Shown piece by piece: positions 21,921 to 32,653 of a DNA stretch of 64,000 nucleotides. The position numbers and the translations under genes are program-made. Below the pieces are notes generated by a model. The model was given only the letters and a program-made list of their open reading frames with translations. It made no database searches and was not told the DNA's origin. Each line of letters starts with the position of its first letter. Position 1 is the stretch's first letter. Location: NCBI RefSeq assembly GCF_963169125.1, contig NC_084800.1:146936397-147000396 (forward strand). Reading direction: 5' to 3'. The stretch is from Humulus lupulus. Taxonomy: Eukaryota; Streptophyta; Magnoliopsida; Rosales; Cannabaceae.

Positions 21921-23683
21921 ATGAAGATCATGAACCAAGACATGTTGAGGTTGGATAGGTTTAATGGATCCAATTTCACTAGATGGAAAGTCAAGGTGAG
22001 ATTCCTCTTGACCACTCTCTAGATTACCTACATCCTAGAGTTTACTCCTGAACCTCTCCCAGCGCCAACCGACAAGGACACACCGGAGGTGAAAAGTGCT
22101 AGGACTAAGAGGGAGGAGGACAATATCCTATCCAAGAGTCATATCCTCAATGCCCTATCCGAAAGGCTCTATGACCTCTACACCGAGACCAAGTCGGCAA
22201 AGTAGATTTGGGATGCCCTTGCGATTACATTCAAGGTGGAAGAGGAAGGTACCAATTTTTTTTAATTTCTCAATATATTGATTTCAAATTTTTTGGTGAT
22301 AAATCTATTCATGAGCATCAAATAATTAATAATAAATTGAAAGTGCTAAAGATTGATCTTCTCGAAGCCTTTCAAGATGGTGCTATATTTGAAAAATTAC
22401 TTCCAACTTGGAGGAGCTATAGGAAAAGAATCCTTCATAAAAATGAGGATTATTCTTTGGAGGAAATCCAAAAGCATAGTTGAATCGAGGATGAATTGAT
22501 ATGTAGAAAAAATTTGTGGAGGGGTCTAAAGGATAGGCTTCCAAAGCAAATGCAGTGTCACAACCAAAACATCCCAAAAAGAAAGGGAAGGGCGAGAAGG
22601 GTAATGAGAATCCATTGGGTCAAAGAACCAACCCAAAAAATTTTAAGGGAGAGAAAGGTCCTTGCTTTGTGTGTGGGAAAATAACCACTATGCTAGATAG
22701 TGTAAGCATACAAAAGAGAAACAAGGACCTAAGGTGGATGCAACTCAAGAGGAGATCATTATTGCTACCCTTAGTGAGGTGAATGCGGTCCAATGAAAGG
22801 TGAAAGGGTGGTGGTATGACACATGTGCCACCGTCCATGTCATATATAACAAATCATTGTTCAAGGCCTTTGAATAGTCAAATGGCAACCATGAGATTCA
22901 AATAGGCAATGAGGGTAAATCCAAGGTACTTGGCAAAGGTACCATTGAAGTCTTTTCACCTCTGGCAAGAAAGTCACATTAGTGAATGTGCTTTAAGTTC
23001 CCGAATTGAGTATAAATTTGGCAAGTGGAGATTTTCTAGGCAAACCCGGCATTAAGGCACTTTTTGAGTCCGGTAAACTTATTCTTACCAAGTCAAATGT
23101 ATTTTTGAGAAAGGGGTACTCTTGTGAGGGTATGGTTAAGTTGTGCACCAATGATGTAACTTTCAATGTTATCGATAAAAATGTTAATTCTGCCTATATT
23201 GTTGAGTATGATTCTTTATTTTTATTGATCTTAGACTATCATATATAGGTTTTTCAACCATGAAAAGAGTAGTTAAATGTGGTATGATTGCATGCAATAT
23301 CCAAAACTAAGGAAAAAGTTAAACATGTGTTAAGGCTAAGATGATAAAGAAACCATTTCCTAGTGTAGAAAGATCATCTAAGTGATTTGATTTAATCTAT
23401 AGTGATCTTTGTGAATTATATAGTTTTTCAACTAGAGGTGGTAAAATGAATTTTCTTACTTTTATAGATGATTTTAGTAGATATACCTATGTGTTTCTTT
23501 TAAAGCACAAATATGAGACTTTTGATGATTTTAAAATTTATAAAGTAGTAGTTGAAAATCAACTTATTAAAAAGATTAAGGTGTTAAGAAGTGCTAGGGG
23601 AGGTGGGTACTTCTCTAATGAATTCAATACATTTTGTGAAGAAAATGCAATAATTCGTGAGTGTATCACTCAGGTTTTTTGAA
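21921..23683 (+). pseudogene. Copia Gag-protease-integrase remnant
   Basis: Gag starts MKIMNQDMLRLDRFNGSNF at 21921 and continues with KSHILNALSERLYDLYTETK and LLPTWRSYRKRILHKNEDYS (about 22390-22460). Zinc knuckle near 22665 (CFVCGK..., with the second half mutated). Protease near 22815 (WWYDTCATVHV; Asp-Thr-Cys where Asp-Thr-Gly or Asp-Ser-Gly is usual). Pre-integrase start 23006-23150 and integrase 23446-23682 (FLTFIDDFSRYTYVFLL, then a damaged second-Asp block). Several stops and frameshifts occur. It is cut at 23683 by gypsy LTR sequence, so RT and RNase H are lost. Closely related to 14323-16345 and to the minus-strand copies at 39600-43080. Confidence 0.85.
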
Positions 23684-24524
23684 TTAGCTCTGATAAATGT
23701 ACCATTGGTGTTGTGACTAGGGTTTTCTATAAGGCTCAGTTGAAACAGATCATACTCAGGGTCGCTTTGCTAATTTGCTCTGGTATTAAGGTAAGAAAAC
23801 TGGCACTTGCACCATGTATTGGGCCCTATCCCTATTATTTGGAAACAGTTAAGACTATTCTTAAATTGTTAATAATTGTTCTGTGATTCTATCTGGTTTT
23901 ATCTATTGCATCTGATTGTTGAATAGTTATTTCATAGTGATCGGCATTGGCCGTATTCGGCAAATGGCATGTGTAATGCAGGTCTAGATGGGAGGGCCAC
24001 TTAAAGGGTTGCGAATCCATTGGTTCTGCATAGGTCATATGAATGAATATTGTATTGACATGAATTGTGTTATCTCTGTTCATGCTTATTATGAGTTTTA
24101 AATGTCGTGATAGTTTTCTTGCTTGGCCTCGGCTCACGGGTACTTTATGGTGCAGGTAAGGGTAAAGGAAATATGGACCATCCATGAGTTGGAGAGTTGT
24201 GGGGGCAGCTTGTACATACTTAGCCTCCTCGGCTGCCATGGTGGAAATACTTTTGAGGACCAGGGGTTATTATCTCAAGTTTCTCTGCTTAAGTCGGCTG
24301 ACTCTATGATTTCGTTAAACCTATGTTTTGATTTAAAACCTTTGGGATCCCTTGCAATTATTCAAATCATTTCTAAGGAAAAGTTCAACCTATTGACCGA
24401 AATTTTTAATTCCTAAACCATCATTTAACCTTAATTATACTTTTAAGTCCAAATGACTTGCTTAACTAGTTAAGAACTATTTTTAACACATAGTATAACG
24501 ATCCTAGATTAGTAGGATGTTACA
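23684..24524 (+). mobile_element. Gypsy LTR fragment, 3' end
   Basis: Begins just before acceptor 2 (TTGTGACTAG ends at 23720), continues with donor 3 at 23791 (TTAAG|GTAAGAAAAC), CCTCGGCTCACGGGT (24126-24140), acceptor 3 at 24155 (GGTGCAG|GTAAGG), TTTGGGATCCC (24343-24353), and ends GGATGTTACA. Segment 3 is only 365 bp here, shorter than the 457-516 bp in other copies. The 5' half is missing. Confidence 0.8.
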
Positions 24525-25147
24525 AAAAGATTAGCCAAATGGGGCCATGATTTATGATATGCTACAAATGCTTGATTGGCTAAGAGAATATCCATAGTAT
24601 TTTACTCATATAAGAATGATAAGCTAACTTTGAGAATACTCGCTATGATCAAAATAATATGTTATGTTTTTGATAAACTATTTGTTAAATTTTTGCTTCC
24701 TTCTTGGCATTTTAGCTTACTCAATTACTCTATGTGCAGTTAAGAACAAACTTTAGGGCTCAGTGTTGGTGGCTGGCAGGAATCTTGCCCAAGTATGCAT
24801 ACTGTGATAAACTCCATCTGCAAGGTTGGTAGGGTTCTATGTATTTTGTGTGAGTTTTATGTTTATGGTTATTACTCTAAAACTATTTTTGTGCCAAGAT
24901 AACTTATGGTACAAGTACATTAGTTTTCTGCACTTTTGAAAAACTATGTTTGGGTTTTAAACTATTTGGGATCCCAACACTTATGCATTAAAGTTTCTTT
25001 CCTTTTCAAACTATCTTTCCAATTATTGGTGTGTTTATTAGTCATTTGATGAAAAATTTCAAAAGCATTGACTTTCTCAAGGTGTTGACCACTAGAATAC
25101 ATTGTCATATTTCTTGTAAGTTAACAAGTAGAATTTCGGGTAGTTAC
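24525..25147 (+). mobile_element. Second gypsy LTR fragment, 3' end, divergent subfamily
   Basis: Follows the previous LTR end directly. It shows an acceptor-like CTCTATGTGCAG near 24739, TATTTGGGATCCCAAC near 24969, and the terminus GGGTAGTTACA at 25147. It lacks the CGGCTCACGGG block, so it belongs to a divergent branch. Two 3' LTR ends in succession imply nested insertion followed by deletion. Confidence 0.6.
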
Positions 25148-26094
25148 AGTATTAGTGCATAAAGTAAAGTATATTTTGATTTGAACTTTACCTTAGTGGT
25201 GAAAACTATTCACTTATCAATGACTCAATCTTACCCAATAAACTCTACACTACGTGTGGACTAGCTTCAAGATGGGTTTCCATTATCAGTGAATCTCTTA
25301 TTATAAGAGTTTTGGCCTCATCCCTCTAGATGTAGAACTTACCAAATCTCTTGCAAGAGATTTGGTGAATGTATCCGCTAAGTTCTCACTTGTTTTTAGA
25401 TGAGATATTGAAATGATTTCATCTTAAATCAGTGGTCTCACATTAACATGTCAATAGACTCAAATTTCTAGACTTTCCATTGTAAATGTCATTATAGGAT
25501 CTTGCAAGTGTGGCTTGACTATCATAATGGATTGAGATCATCAATACACCTTCTGCAGAAAAAAAGGATATCCAACATGAGATCCCTAAGCCACCCAGCC
25601 TATTTGCCCATTGCCACTAGTGCTATAAACTTTCGCTTCAATGGTTGAGTGTAAAATATATGTTTGTTTCTTAGAACCCTAAGAAACCGCACCTCCACTA
25701 AGTGTAAACACTAGAGATTGTCTCTCACACCGAATATCCAACTCGTGATGGAGTATCCTTCAATTATTTTACGAAACCTTAAGTAATAAAGGATAAATTC
25801 TTTGGTTCTCTTGAGGTCCCCTAGAACTCTCTCAGCAGCCCTCAAATGCTTGATACTTCGATTACTAGTAAACCTACTTAATTTACTAACTGCATATTCA
25901 ATATCTGTTATTGTACAATGAGCGGCGTACATTGGGGTCTCCATTTCACTTACACACTCAAGATGAACCACCACTCTACATTATTATTTTCAAGCTTTAA
26001 GCTTGAATCAAATGAGATATTTTCCTCTTTGATTTTGATATGACTTAACTTATCAAGCACTTTATCCACATAGTGAGCTTGACTTGTAGCATAA
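25148..26094 (-). pseudogene. Copia remnant Z: RT C-terminus, RNase H and 3' leader
   Basis: Minus strand. RT tail at about 26094-25980 (an AHYVDKVLDKLSHIK-like block), then YAAHCTITDIEYAVSKLSR (about 25920-25850) and a KHLRAAERVLGDLKRTKEF block typical of the connection to RNase H. Below that the RNase H is badly decayed. The non-coding 25148-25230 matches 43977 onward and 58834 onward, placing it in the same family as copia Y. It is cut at 26094 by the Athila-like LTR and at 25147 by a gypsy LTR end; the 3' LTR is lost. Confidence 0.75.
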
Positions 26095-28166
26095 TGATGG
26101 ACCCAAAACGGGTATGTTTTAAAAATTTATAACTCACAAACGCACAAATCGTATAAGAAAAATAGTGTTCATGTAAGTACGAGATCGAACCCAAAGGACT
26201 TGTCTAAAATAAAAAAGAAAACTATATTAAATCAAAATTGATAAATTCTAATCTAGCTCCAAAGAATGATGAGAATTTGTGACAAGAAAGTCAAGTAAGA
26301 GACAATAATAAAGAAATTTAAGACAATATATAAACATAAATTAATAGTACAAATCAAGATGGAAAAAGAAGATTATTAAGGTATTAGAATCCACAAAATA
26401 TAAGTTCAATAATATTTATAAGTACATTGATTCCCAAGTTTTAGTGATAGTTAAAATAAATCAAACTATCATTTTCCAAATAGATTTAAAATTTTAAGCA
26501 CAAATTACTTCTAAAAAGATAGGATATTTCTTCAGTTTTCAAAAAGTATAATTTCAAAGTATTTCATGTGAATCAACCGAATGAAACAAAAAAAAAAATC
26601 AAATAACATTATTTATAAGGAAAAACATAATATTTTTGTTCTAAGCATGGATGTGTACAATTTACTGACACATCTTACATAAAGAATATTATGTTTTTGC
26701 ACTAATGAAGAACAAAGTGTAAATATGTGCTAACAAACAAAAATACATGATATTTAAGATGAAAGAAGATATTTGAAAAAGAAAATCCGTAAACTTTATT
26801 GCACAAAATGAGAAATTAACACACAGCATAAATACTATCTAGTTACATATTGTTTCATCATCACCTTAATAATATTAAAAAGATTAGAAACTCATAACTA
26901 GAATAGAAAATACAAACCAAATATTACAAACATAAATAGGAAAACTTGGAGGAGAAACCTCCAAATTTTTCCTCTAAAAATACGTAGAAAATTAACCGAA
27001 AAGAAGAAGAAGATGAAGAGAATAGAGAGGTTTGAAAGTGTAGAAACTTTGTTGTATGACCTCTCCCCCCAAGCACCCAAATGGTCTTGAAAATTCCTTA
27101 TTTATAGCCAAAATTAGATTATTAAAATAATCAATTTAAATTAATTAAACTGATTAAATTAATTAAATTAATAATAATATAGAAAATATGGGAAAAATAT
27201 AAGGTGTAATGATGATGTTTTTGGATAAAAAGTGTAGAAAATTTTGGGAAAAAATGGTATTTTTGGACAAAGAGACAAGGGGACAATTTTCTTTTGTTGG
27301 GCTCAAAAAGGGTGAAAAAGAAAATGAAGGTGGCTGGGTTGTGTGGCAGGCGTTTGGGTGGCATTGGGTGGCTTCGAGTTTTGGGGAGCTGAGGCAGAAG
27401 GCCCATGTGATGTTGAGTGTTTGGGTTCAGCTGGGCTGCGTGATGGGCCTGGGAGCAGCAAGATCTGTGGGCTGGGGTCTTTACTGGGCCTAGCTGGTGC
27501 GGGCTGCTAGAGGTGTGTGGGCCTGGTGTTGTGCTAGGCTGCTTGGGCAGAAGCTTCATGCGGCTGGGAGGTTCGGTTGCTGCAGGGAGGCAGCTCTGTC
27601 GGAGGGGCCTAGGTAGAGGGTGGCAGTAGGCGGCTGGAGGAAGGGCTGAAGGAGTGCAGCTGGAAGGAGGCAGCAGGCACGGCTGGATTTGGGCAGGGGC
27701 CTGGGAGGCTTGGGCCTGGCTGCTTCTTTCCAATCTCAAAAATGCCATTATTTTTTTTTCCTTTCTTTCTTTGAAAATGCCACCTTTCCTTCATTTTTCT
27801 TTCTTTTCAAGAGCAAAAATGCCATAAATTCCCTACAAAATAAATATAAAATAAATCATAATAAAATATTTTCAACTATAAAATATATCAATTTAATTCT
27901 TTGAAAATATTAATTATAACTTAATTTATATTTAACATTTAATTTCAATAATACAACATTTTTTTTACCTCAAACTACACAACAATAATTCAAATAATTA
28001 ACTACAACATTTTACAACAAAATAACTATAAAAACATATAAAATCAAAATAAACTCAATAAATTCAAAATTACTTAAAAACTTAACAAATCAATTAAAAA
28101 CTCAAGAATTAAGCAACAATTAGCACCTAAAAAGTGGTAAAATAACTCTATTTTGTAGAGTTATCA
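26095..28166 (-). mobile_element. Athila-like gypsy 3' LTR
   Basis: Minus-strand LTR starting TGATAACTCTAC at 28166 and ending ...CCATCA at 26095. It is preceded (minus) by a purine-rich tract AAGTTTGGGGGTG at 28167-28179, the polypurine primer. Minus-strand TATA box GCTATAAATAAGG at about 27097-27110. Proline-rich frames at 27131-27748 are LTR sequence. CATAA at 26090-26094 would be one half of the target duplication; the partner is lost with the 5' part. Confidence 0.7.
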
Positions 28167-29715
28167 CACCCCCAAACTTAGAGTTTTGCTAGTCCTCGAG
28201 CAAAAGAAAAATTAAAAACACACACATTTTTTTTTAATTGGTAATGTCAAATGTTTAACTCAAAAATTACATAATGGAAATAGTTCAAAGAAAATCACAA
28301 ATAAAAGTAAAGCTTATGTAATTAATTTGAAAAGTTAAAATTATTTTCAAAATAGATACTTAACATACAAACACAAAAACATCAAATCATCATGTGAACA
28401 TTTTGACAAGCATATGCAAACAAAAATAAATTAAATCTCAAGAGATAATCAAGAAAATTCTAGGAATTTCAATTTTTTTGTTTTAGAGATTTAAAGAATT
28501 TAATGTTTAAATAAACTATATCCAAATATCACAAATTCGAATAGAAAAGAAAAGTAACATATTATGAAAAATATTTATTTAAACAAAACTAACTTTAAAA
28601 ATTAAAAGTAAAACCTAATAATTATTTATATTTTTTGAAGAACTAAGAACAATTTCAATCATAATTCTTATCATTAGAAAATGAAAATCACCAATATTTT
28701 TTTTTCAAACAAAACAAGAAATATATATATATATATATAACAAATGAAAATCACATAAAAACAGAAAGAAAAACGAATAAAGAAAATAATTTTTTTAAAT
28801 TTTTTACAACAAATGAAAAACTGCATAAACACAAAGAAAAACTCATAAACACAAAGAAAAACACATAAACACAAAGAAACATACATACACATTACCCTCA
28901 AACTGAAATGAAACATTGTCCTCAATGTTTAATAAAATGGAAAAAAATTAAGAAGTACTCCCTTTGATGAATGCTTCATTGATTTGGCTCTTTTGTTTTC
29001 TTCTATTCTTTTCTTTTTGGGCAAGAAGTTTCCTTCAAGCTTTTTGGAATTTGAAAAACATGAAACATAACACACAACAAAAGTGAAATATAAAATGAAA
29101 CATGAAAGTATGGGTTGCCTCCCACAAAGTGCTTTAGTTTATTGTCTTTAGCTCGACTATAATTTTTTTTTTCAACCTACACCCAATCCGATGGTGTAAA
29201 ATTTCATTTGTAGGGTGAGTTATGACTTTGGTGCACATGCCATAAATAATAATTAATAACATCACACCTACACAAAGATTAGAAATATGCACTTTTAGTG
29301 GAATTTCAATAAAGTATGAAAATTGTACATCTTTTGGTTCCCATAGTTATATATACGCCCAATATTCCCCACAAGGTTCGCAGACCTATTTTGTTTTCCG
29401 AAAAACTTCTTCAGCGGCAGCGGTACTTCTTTCAACCTTAATCTTAGTATTTTTTCATCATTCTAAAGCTAAATCTTAGTTAAAAACTGAAGTAGATGCT
29501 TGATACATGTCTATTTTTAGGATTTTTTTTGTAAAAATGGTTAGGATTTGGTTAGAAAATGGTTCATTTTCACCGTATTTTTATCCATACATTGTGTTCT
29601 TGATCTTCAAAATAGGTAATGATCTATATATATTTTTTTCCCTAGTTTTTTGTTTTTTCTCATCGTTATTTTTAGAGTTTATTTTGTTGTAAGGTGTGTG
29701 GGGTTGTACATTTAT
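28167..29715 (-). mobile_element. Athila-like 3' untranslated region, truncated
   Basis: Non-coding interior of the same element on the minus strand: polypurine tract, then AT-rich sequence with ATTGTCCTCAATG (about 28914) and GGGTTGCCTCCCAC (29110-29123; GTGGGAGGCAACCC on the minus strand), a motif I know from Athila-type 3' regions. An (AT)n run lies at 28722-28739. No env-like or pol frame survives. The boundary to copia sequence near 29715 is approximate. About 29430-29700 I cannot assign. Confidence 0.5.
28826..28885. repeat. 20-bp tandem repeat, three copies
   Basis: CATAAACACAAAGAAAAACT-like unit three times in a row (about 28825, 28845, 28865) inside the Athila-like 3' region. Confidence 0.85.
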
Positions 29716-29946
29716 CAACACTAGGAAAATGTTTTTTTAACTATTTTGGATTTAACACATAATTAACATTTATTAAGCTGAATTGTACCACAATTAATCA
29801 ATCGACATTTACTTACTCTTTCAATAGTAATAAAAACTATATGTTTAAGTCTCTTATGCCACAAAGTAATAGAATTAGAGTCAATCATATAATAATAAGA
29901 AGAAAATGTTTTATTATTATTTACATAGTTATTGGAGGTACAAAGT
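29716..29946 (-). pseudogene. Copia remnant Z: pre-integrase part 1
   Basis: Minus-strand pre-integrase domain of the copia family at 58811-61620; it aligns by eye with 61381-61610 (shared ATTTAACACATAATT and CAAAGTAATAGAAT-type blocks). It ends at the AAAGT target duplication of the Tekay element, and the same frame continues at 39600. The integrase and RT N-terminus expected between here and 26094 are absent, so a deletion removed them together with the 5' part of the Athila-like element. Confidence 0.75.
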
Positions 29947-32316
29947 TGTAACGACCCAAATTCGCTAATAAGGCATAAGGACCTTGATTAGTGTGCTTGG
30001 AGGGCATAATAGGATTTTGTGTGTGACTTTAATGAATGTAATGCATGATTATGATTTAATGCATGTTATATGACTATTTGAGATGCATGACTATGTGTAT
30101 TAGTATGCATGTAGACCTGATTGTCTTAGAAAGAGCATAATTGTAATTTGGCCATTTTGGGCATGACTGTGTTGATATCTGTGATCTGTGACTCAAGACG
30201 ATCCTAGAATGAGCGGGTTAGCGGCAAAGTCAAAACGGGAATTATACCCGGCTTGGGTTAAGCCTGGGGAGTTTAAATGGGAATTTGGAAAATATATTGA
30301 GGTTAATCTTGATGATGAGGGGTATATTTGGTGATTAATCAGGTATTGCGTAGCAAGCGGGAAATTATTAGAGACACTCGAGGAATTAGTGGGAATTGGG
30401 TAAAATGACTAACATGGCCCTACATGGACAAAAAGGTTTAGAATTAATAGGGAGGGCATTTTGGTATTTAGGCTTTTTAGAGATAAGTTAAAGGAAGCTT
30501 TATACTTAGTGGAATTGGTAGAAAAGAGTGATAAGGCAGTAGAAAAGAAAGAAGAAGGAAGAAAAAGAAAAGAGAGAAAAATCAGTGTGGGTTTTCTTTA
30601 AAGGATCGGTTTGTGGTTCTCCCACCATTTCCCTTCATTTTTCTTGGAGCTAAGCTCAGTGGTGAGCTAGGGTAAGCTGAACATCAAGGATCCTAAGCTA
30701 GACTTGAAGATTGGCAAGGGATTAGCAAGAACACATCAAACATTGAGGTAAGTTTTAGAAATTTCAGTTTTAGGGTTTGACTGGTTTGAGTTGTGTATTT
30801 AAGCTAAATAGATGGGGATTTTTGGGGAAATCAGGCAAAGGTTGAGAAGGAGCAAGCTAAGGAGGTCTAGGGTTCAACTCAAGGTCGAATTTCCATCCAC
30901 GGTATGATTTCTAAGTCCTTAACTTTGATGTTTGACTGAATTTATGGGTTTAGGGTCCATTATGGTGGATCTTGAGTTTTGGGTTGCTTGAGCATGGGTT
31001 ATGAGTTCTTGGGATGCTTGGGATGAGTGTGAGGTGTTGATAAGTTTGTTTTTGGGTTTGGGAAAGATTTGGACAAGTTTGGGGTTGAAATGGTTGAAAG
31101 AAATCGCAGAAAACGATTTTGGGTGTTGCTTGTCTGCAACTAGCGCTACAGCGCTAGTCTTTGGGCGCTGTAGCGCTAGGCCCTATTTTTGGGGATGTAT
31201 GGTTCTACTTGTAGCGCTATAGTACCCTCTTAAGAGCGCTGTAGCGCTGCACTGTTCACAGAAAGGGGTTTTCGGGCTTTTGTTGAGGGATTTTGACCTA
31301 GGGTTCGGGGCTCGATTCCACCACCTTGTTTTGTGGATCTAGGACTTCCCGGGGGCTCGGGATTGGTCCCGAGGCTAGGTTTTGGACTTGAGGTTTGGTA
31401 ATGACTTTGACTTATGGATTTTGTTTAGGTGAGTGCTAGGGCTCGAGTAGGATCGTGCTCGAGGAGTCAGGTGATCAAAGCTATCGAATTGAAAGGTAAG
31501 AAAACCGTAACACCCGAGAACAGGGCATGGGCCCATAGTGTTATTGCAGGGCATGGCCCTAGATTGTATTACGTGCAAATGTATAACCTTAAATGAATTA
31601 TTATATGTTTGAATGATTATTTCAAAATGTACTATATGTGTGATCATAATGAGATGAACGGCTAAGGCCGAGAGCGGCGAAGGTCGAGAACGGCCTTGGG
31701 GCCGGAAGTAACACTTAGCACATGGAGTGCTTATAGCCAGGGTGGGACCCAATGGATACATGAGTTATCCTTACGGTAAAGACCGAGACCCCAGGCTTTG
31801 GTAAGGCCTCTGGGGCGGCATGGCCGTGCTTGTTCAGTCTGATGGTTTTCGTATTTATCAGTGGATTATATGTCAGCTATATTCTATGCATATGTTATAT
31901 ACTGTATGAGTTTTCTTGCTGGGCTTCGGCTCACGGGTGCTCTGTGTGGCAAGTAAAAGCAAAGAGTCAGTCAACCGGCCATGAGTATGGAGAGCGTGGG
32001 GGCGGCGCGTACATGTTCGGCCTGCCCGATTGCTTTGGTTGGGGGCATTTTGTATATGGCTGTATTAACTTATTCTTTGATAGTTAACCAGGTGTAAATC
32101 TATTTTTGAGTTGTAAATATTTTGTAAACCTTATTTTTGGGATCCCAGATGTTTGACACTTAATGTTTTCAATGAAACTAAGCATTTTCAAAGACTACAG
32201 CCCTTACTTCTGATCAAGTCACACTTTTGGTTTTAGAAACCTCGTAGAGTCAGTTAGATGCACAATTTCCATTTTAAACTCACTTAGTAACGGCTCTAAG
32301 GTAGTAGGGCGTTACA
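29947..32316 (+). mobile_element. 5' LTR of the Tekay element (2370 bp)
   Basis: TGTAACGACCC...GGGCGTTACA. TATA-like TTTATACTTA at 30499-30508. Three intron-like segments: 30748-30834 (GAG|GTAAGT...AATCAG), 30902-31428 (ACG|GTATGA...TTTGTTTAG) and 31496-31952 (AAAG|GTAAGA...). In this copy the last acceptor reads AA instead of the AG in the 3' LTR. Segment 2 holds the AGCGCTACAGCGCT-type motifs (31140-31250). GGGATCCC at 32142-32149. Confidence 0.95.
30748..31952 (+). promoter_or_regulatory. Three putative leader introns inside the LTR
   Basis: Segments 30748-30834 (87 bp), 30902-31428 (527 bp) and 31496-31952 (457 bp) start GT and end AG (the last mutated to AA here, AG at 39235 in the other LTR). 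Donor context GTAAG/GTATG and acceptor context TTTGTTTAG / TTGCAG fit plant splice sites. The same sites recur in LTR copies at 6356, 17740, 23684, 37221 and 61726. The short LTR at 40899-42157 lacks segments 2 and 3. Splicing itself is inferred. Confidence 0.6.
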
Positions 32317-32319
32317 ACT

Positions 32320-32331
32320 TGGTATCAGAGC
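32320..32331 (+). other. Primer-binding site (initiator tRNA-Met)
   Basis: TGGTATCAGAGC, three bases after the 5' LTR, is the standard plant site complementary to the 3' end of initiator tRNA-Met. Roughly 320 bp of leader without a gene follow before the gag ATG at 32654. Confidence 0.95.
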
Positions 32332-32653
32332 GAGCCAAGGTTTATTGGTTTTGGAGATTGACCGAACATGTACGCACGCTGCCATTGAAAATCTCGACTC
32401 AAGGTTGATTGGTATGGTTGATTAATATATCTGAATATGTGTTTGAATGCCTTGTGTGCCTGCTTAGGTTATTATGAGCATGATGAGTGAAATAACATAT
32501 GCATGATGCCAGGGCAAGGCCCGTTGTGTGCTGTATGATATCTATATGTTATTTGGATTGTTGATCTTGGTTGTTGTTGAGATTGAGAGGTGGAATTGGA
32601 TCTTGTTATCATGCCTGATGAGCGGTGTCACTGATTGCAGTCATTTAGTTGTA

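Noticed and set aside
27131..27748. 205-aa proline-rich minus-strand frame
   Set aside because: Lies wholly inside the Athila-like LTR, low complexity, no recognisable domain and a poor start context.
31375..31761. 128-aa minus-strand frame, also present at 38658-39035
   Set aside because: Present twice only because the two LTRs are copies; no domain, and it lies across the intron 2/intron 3 region of the LTR.
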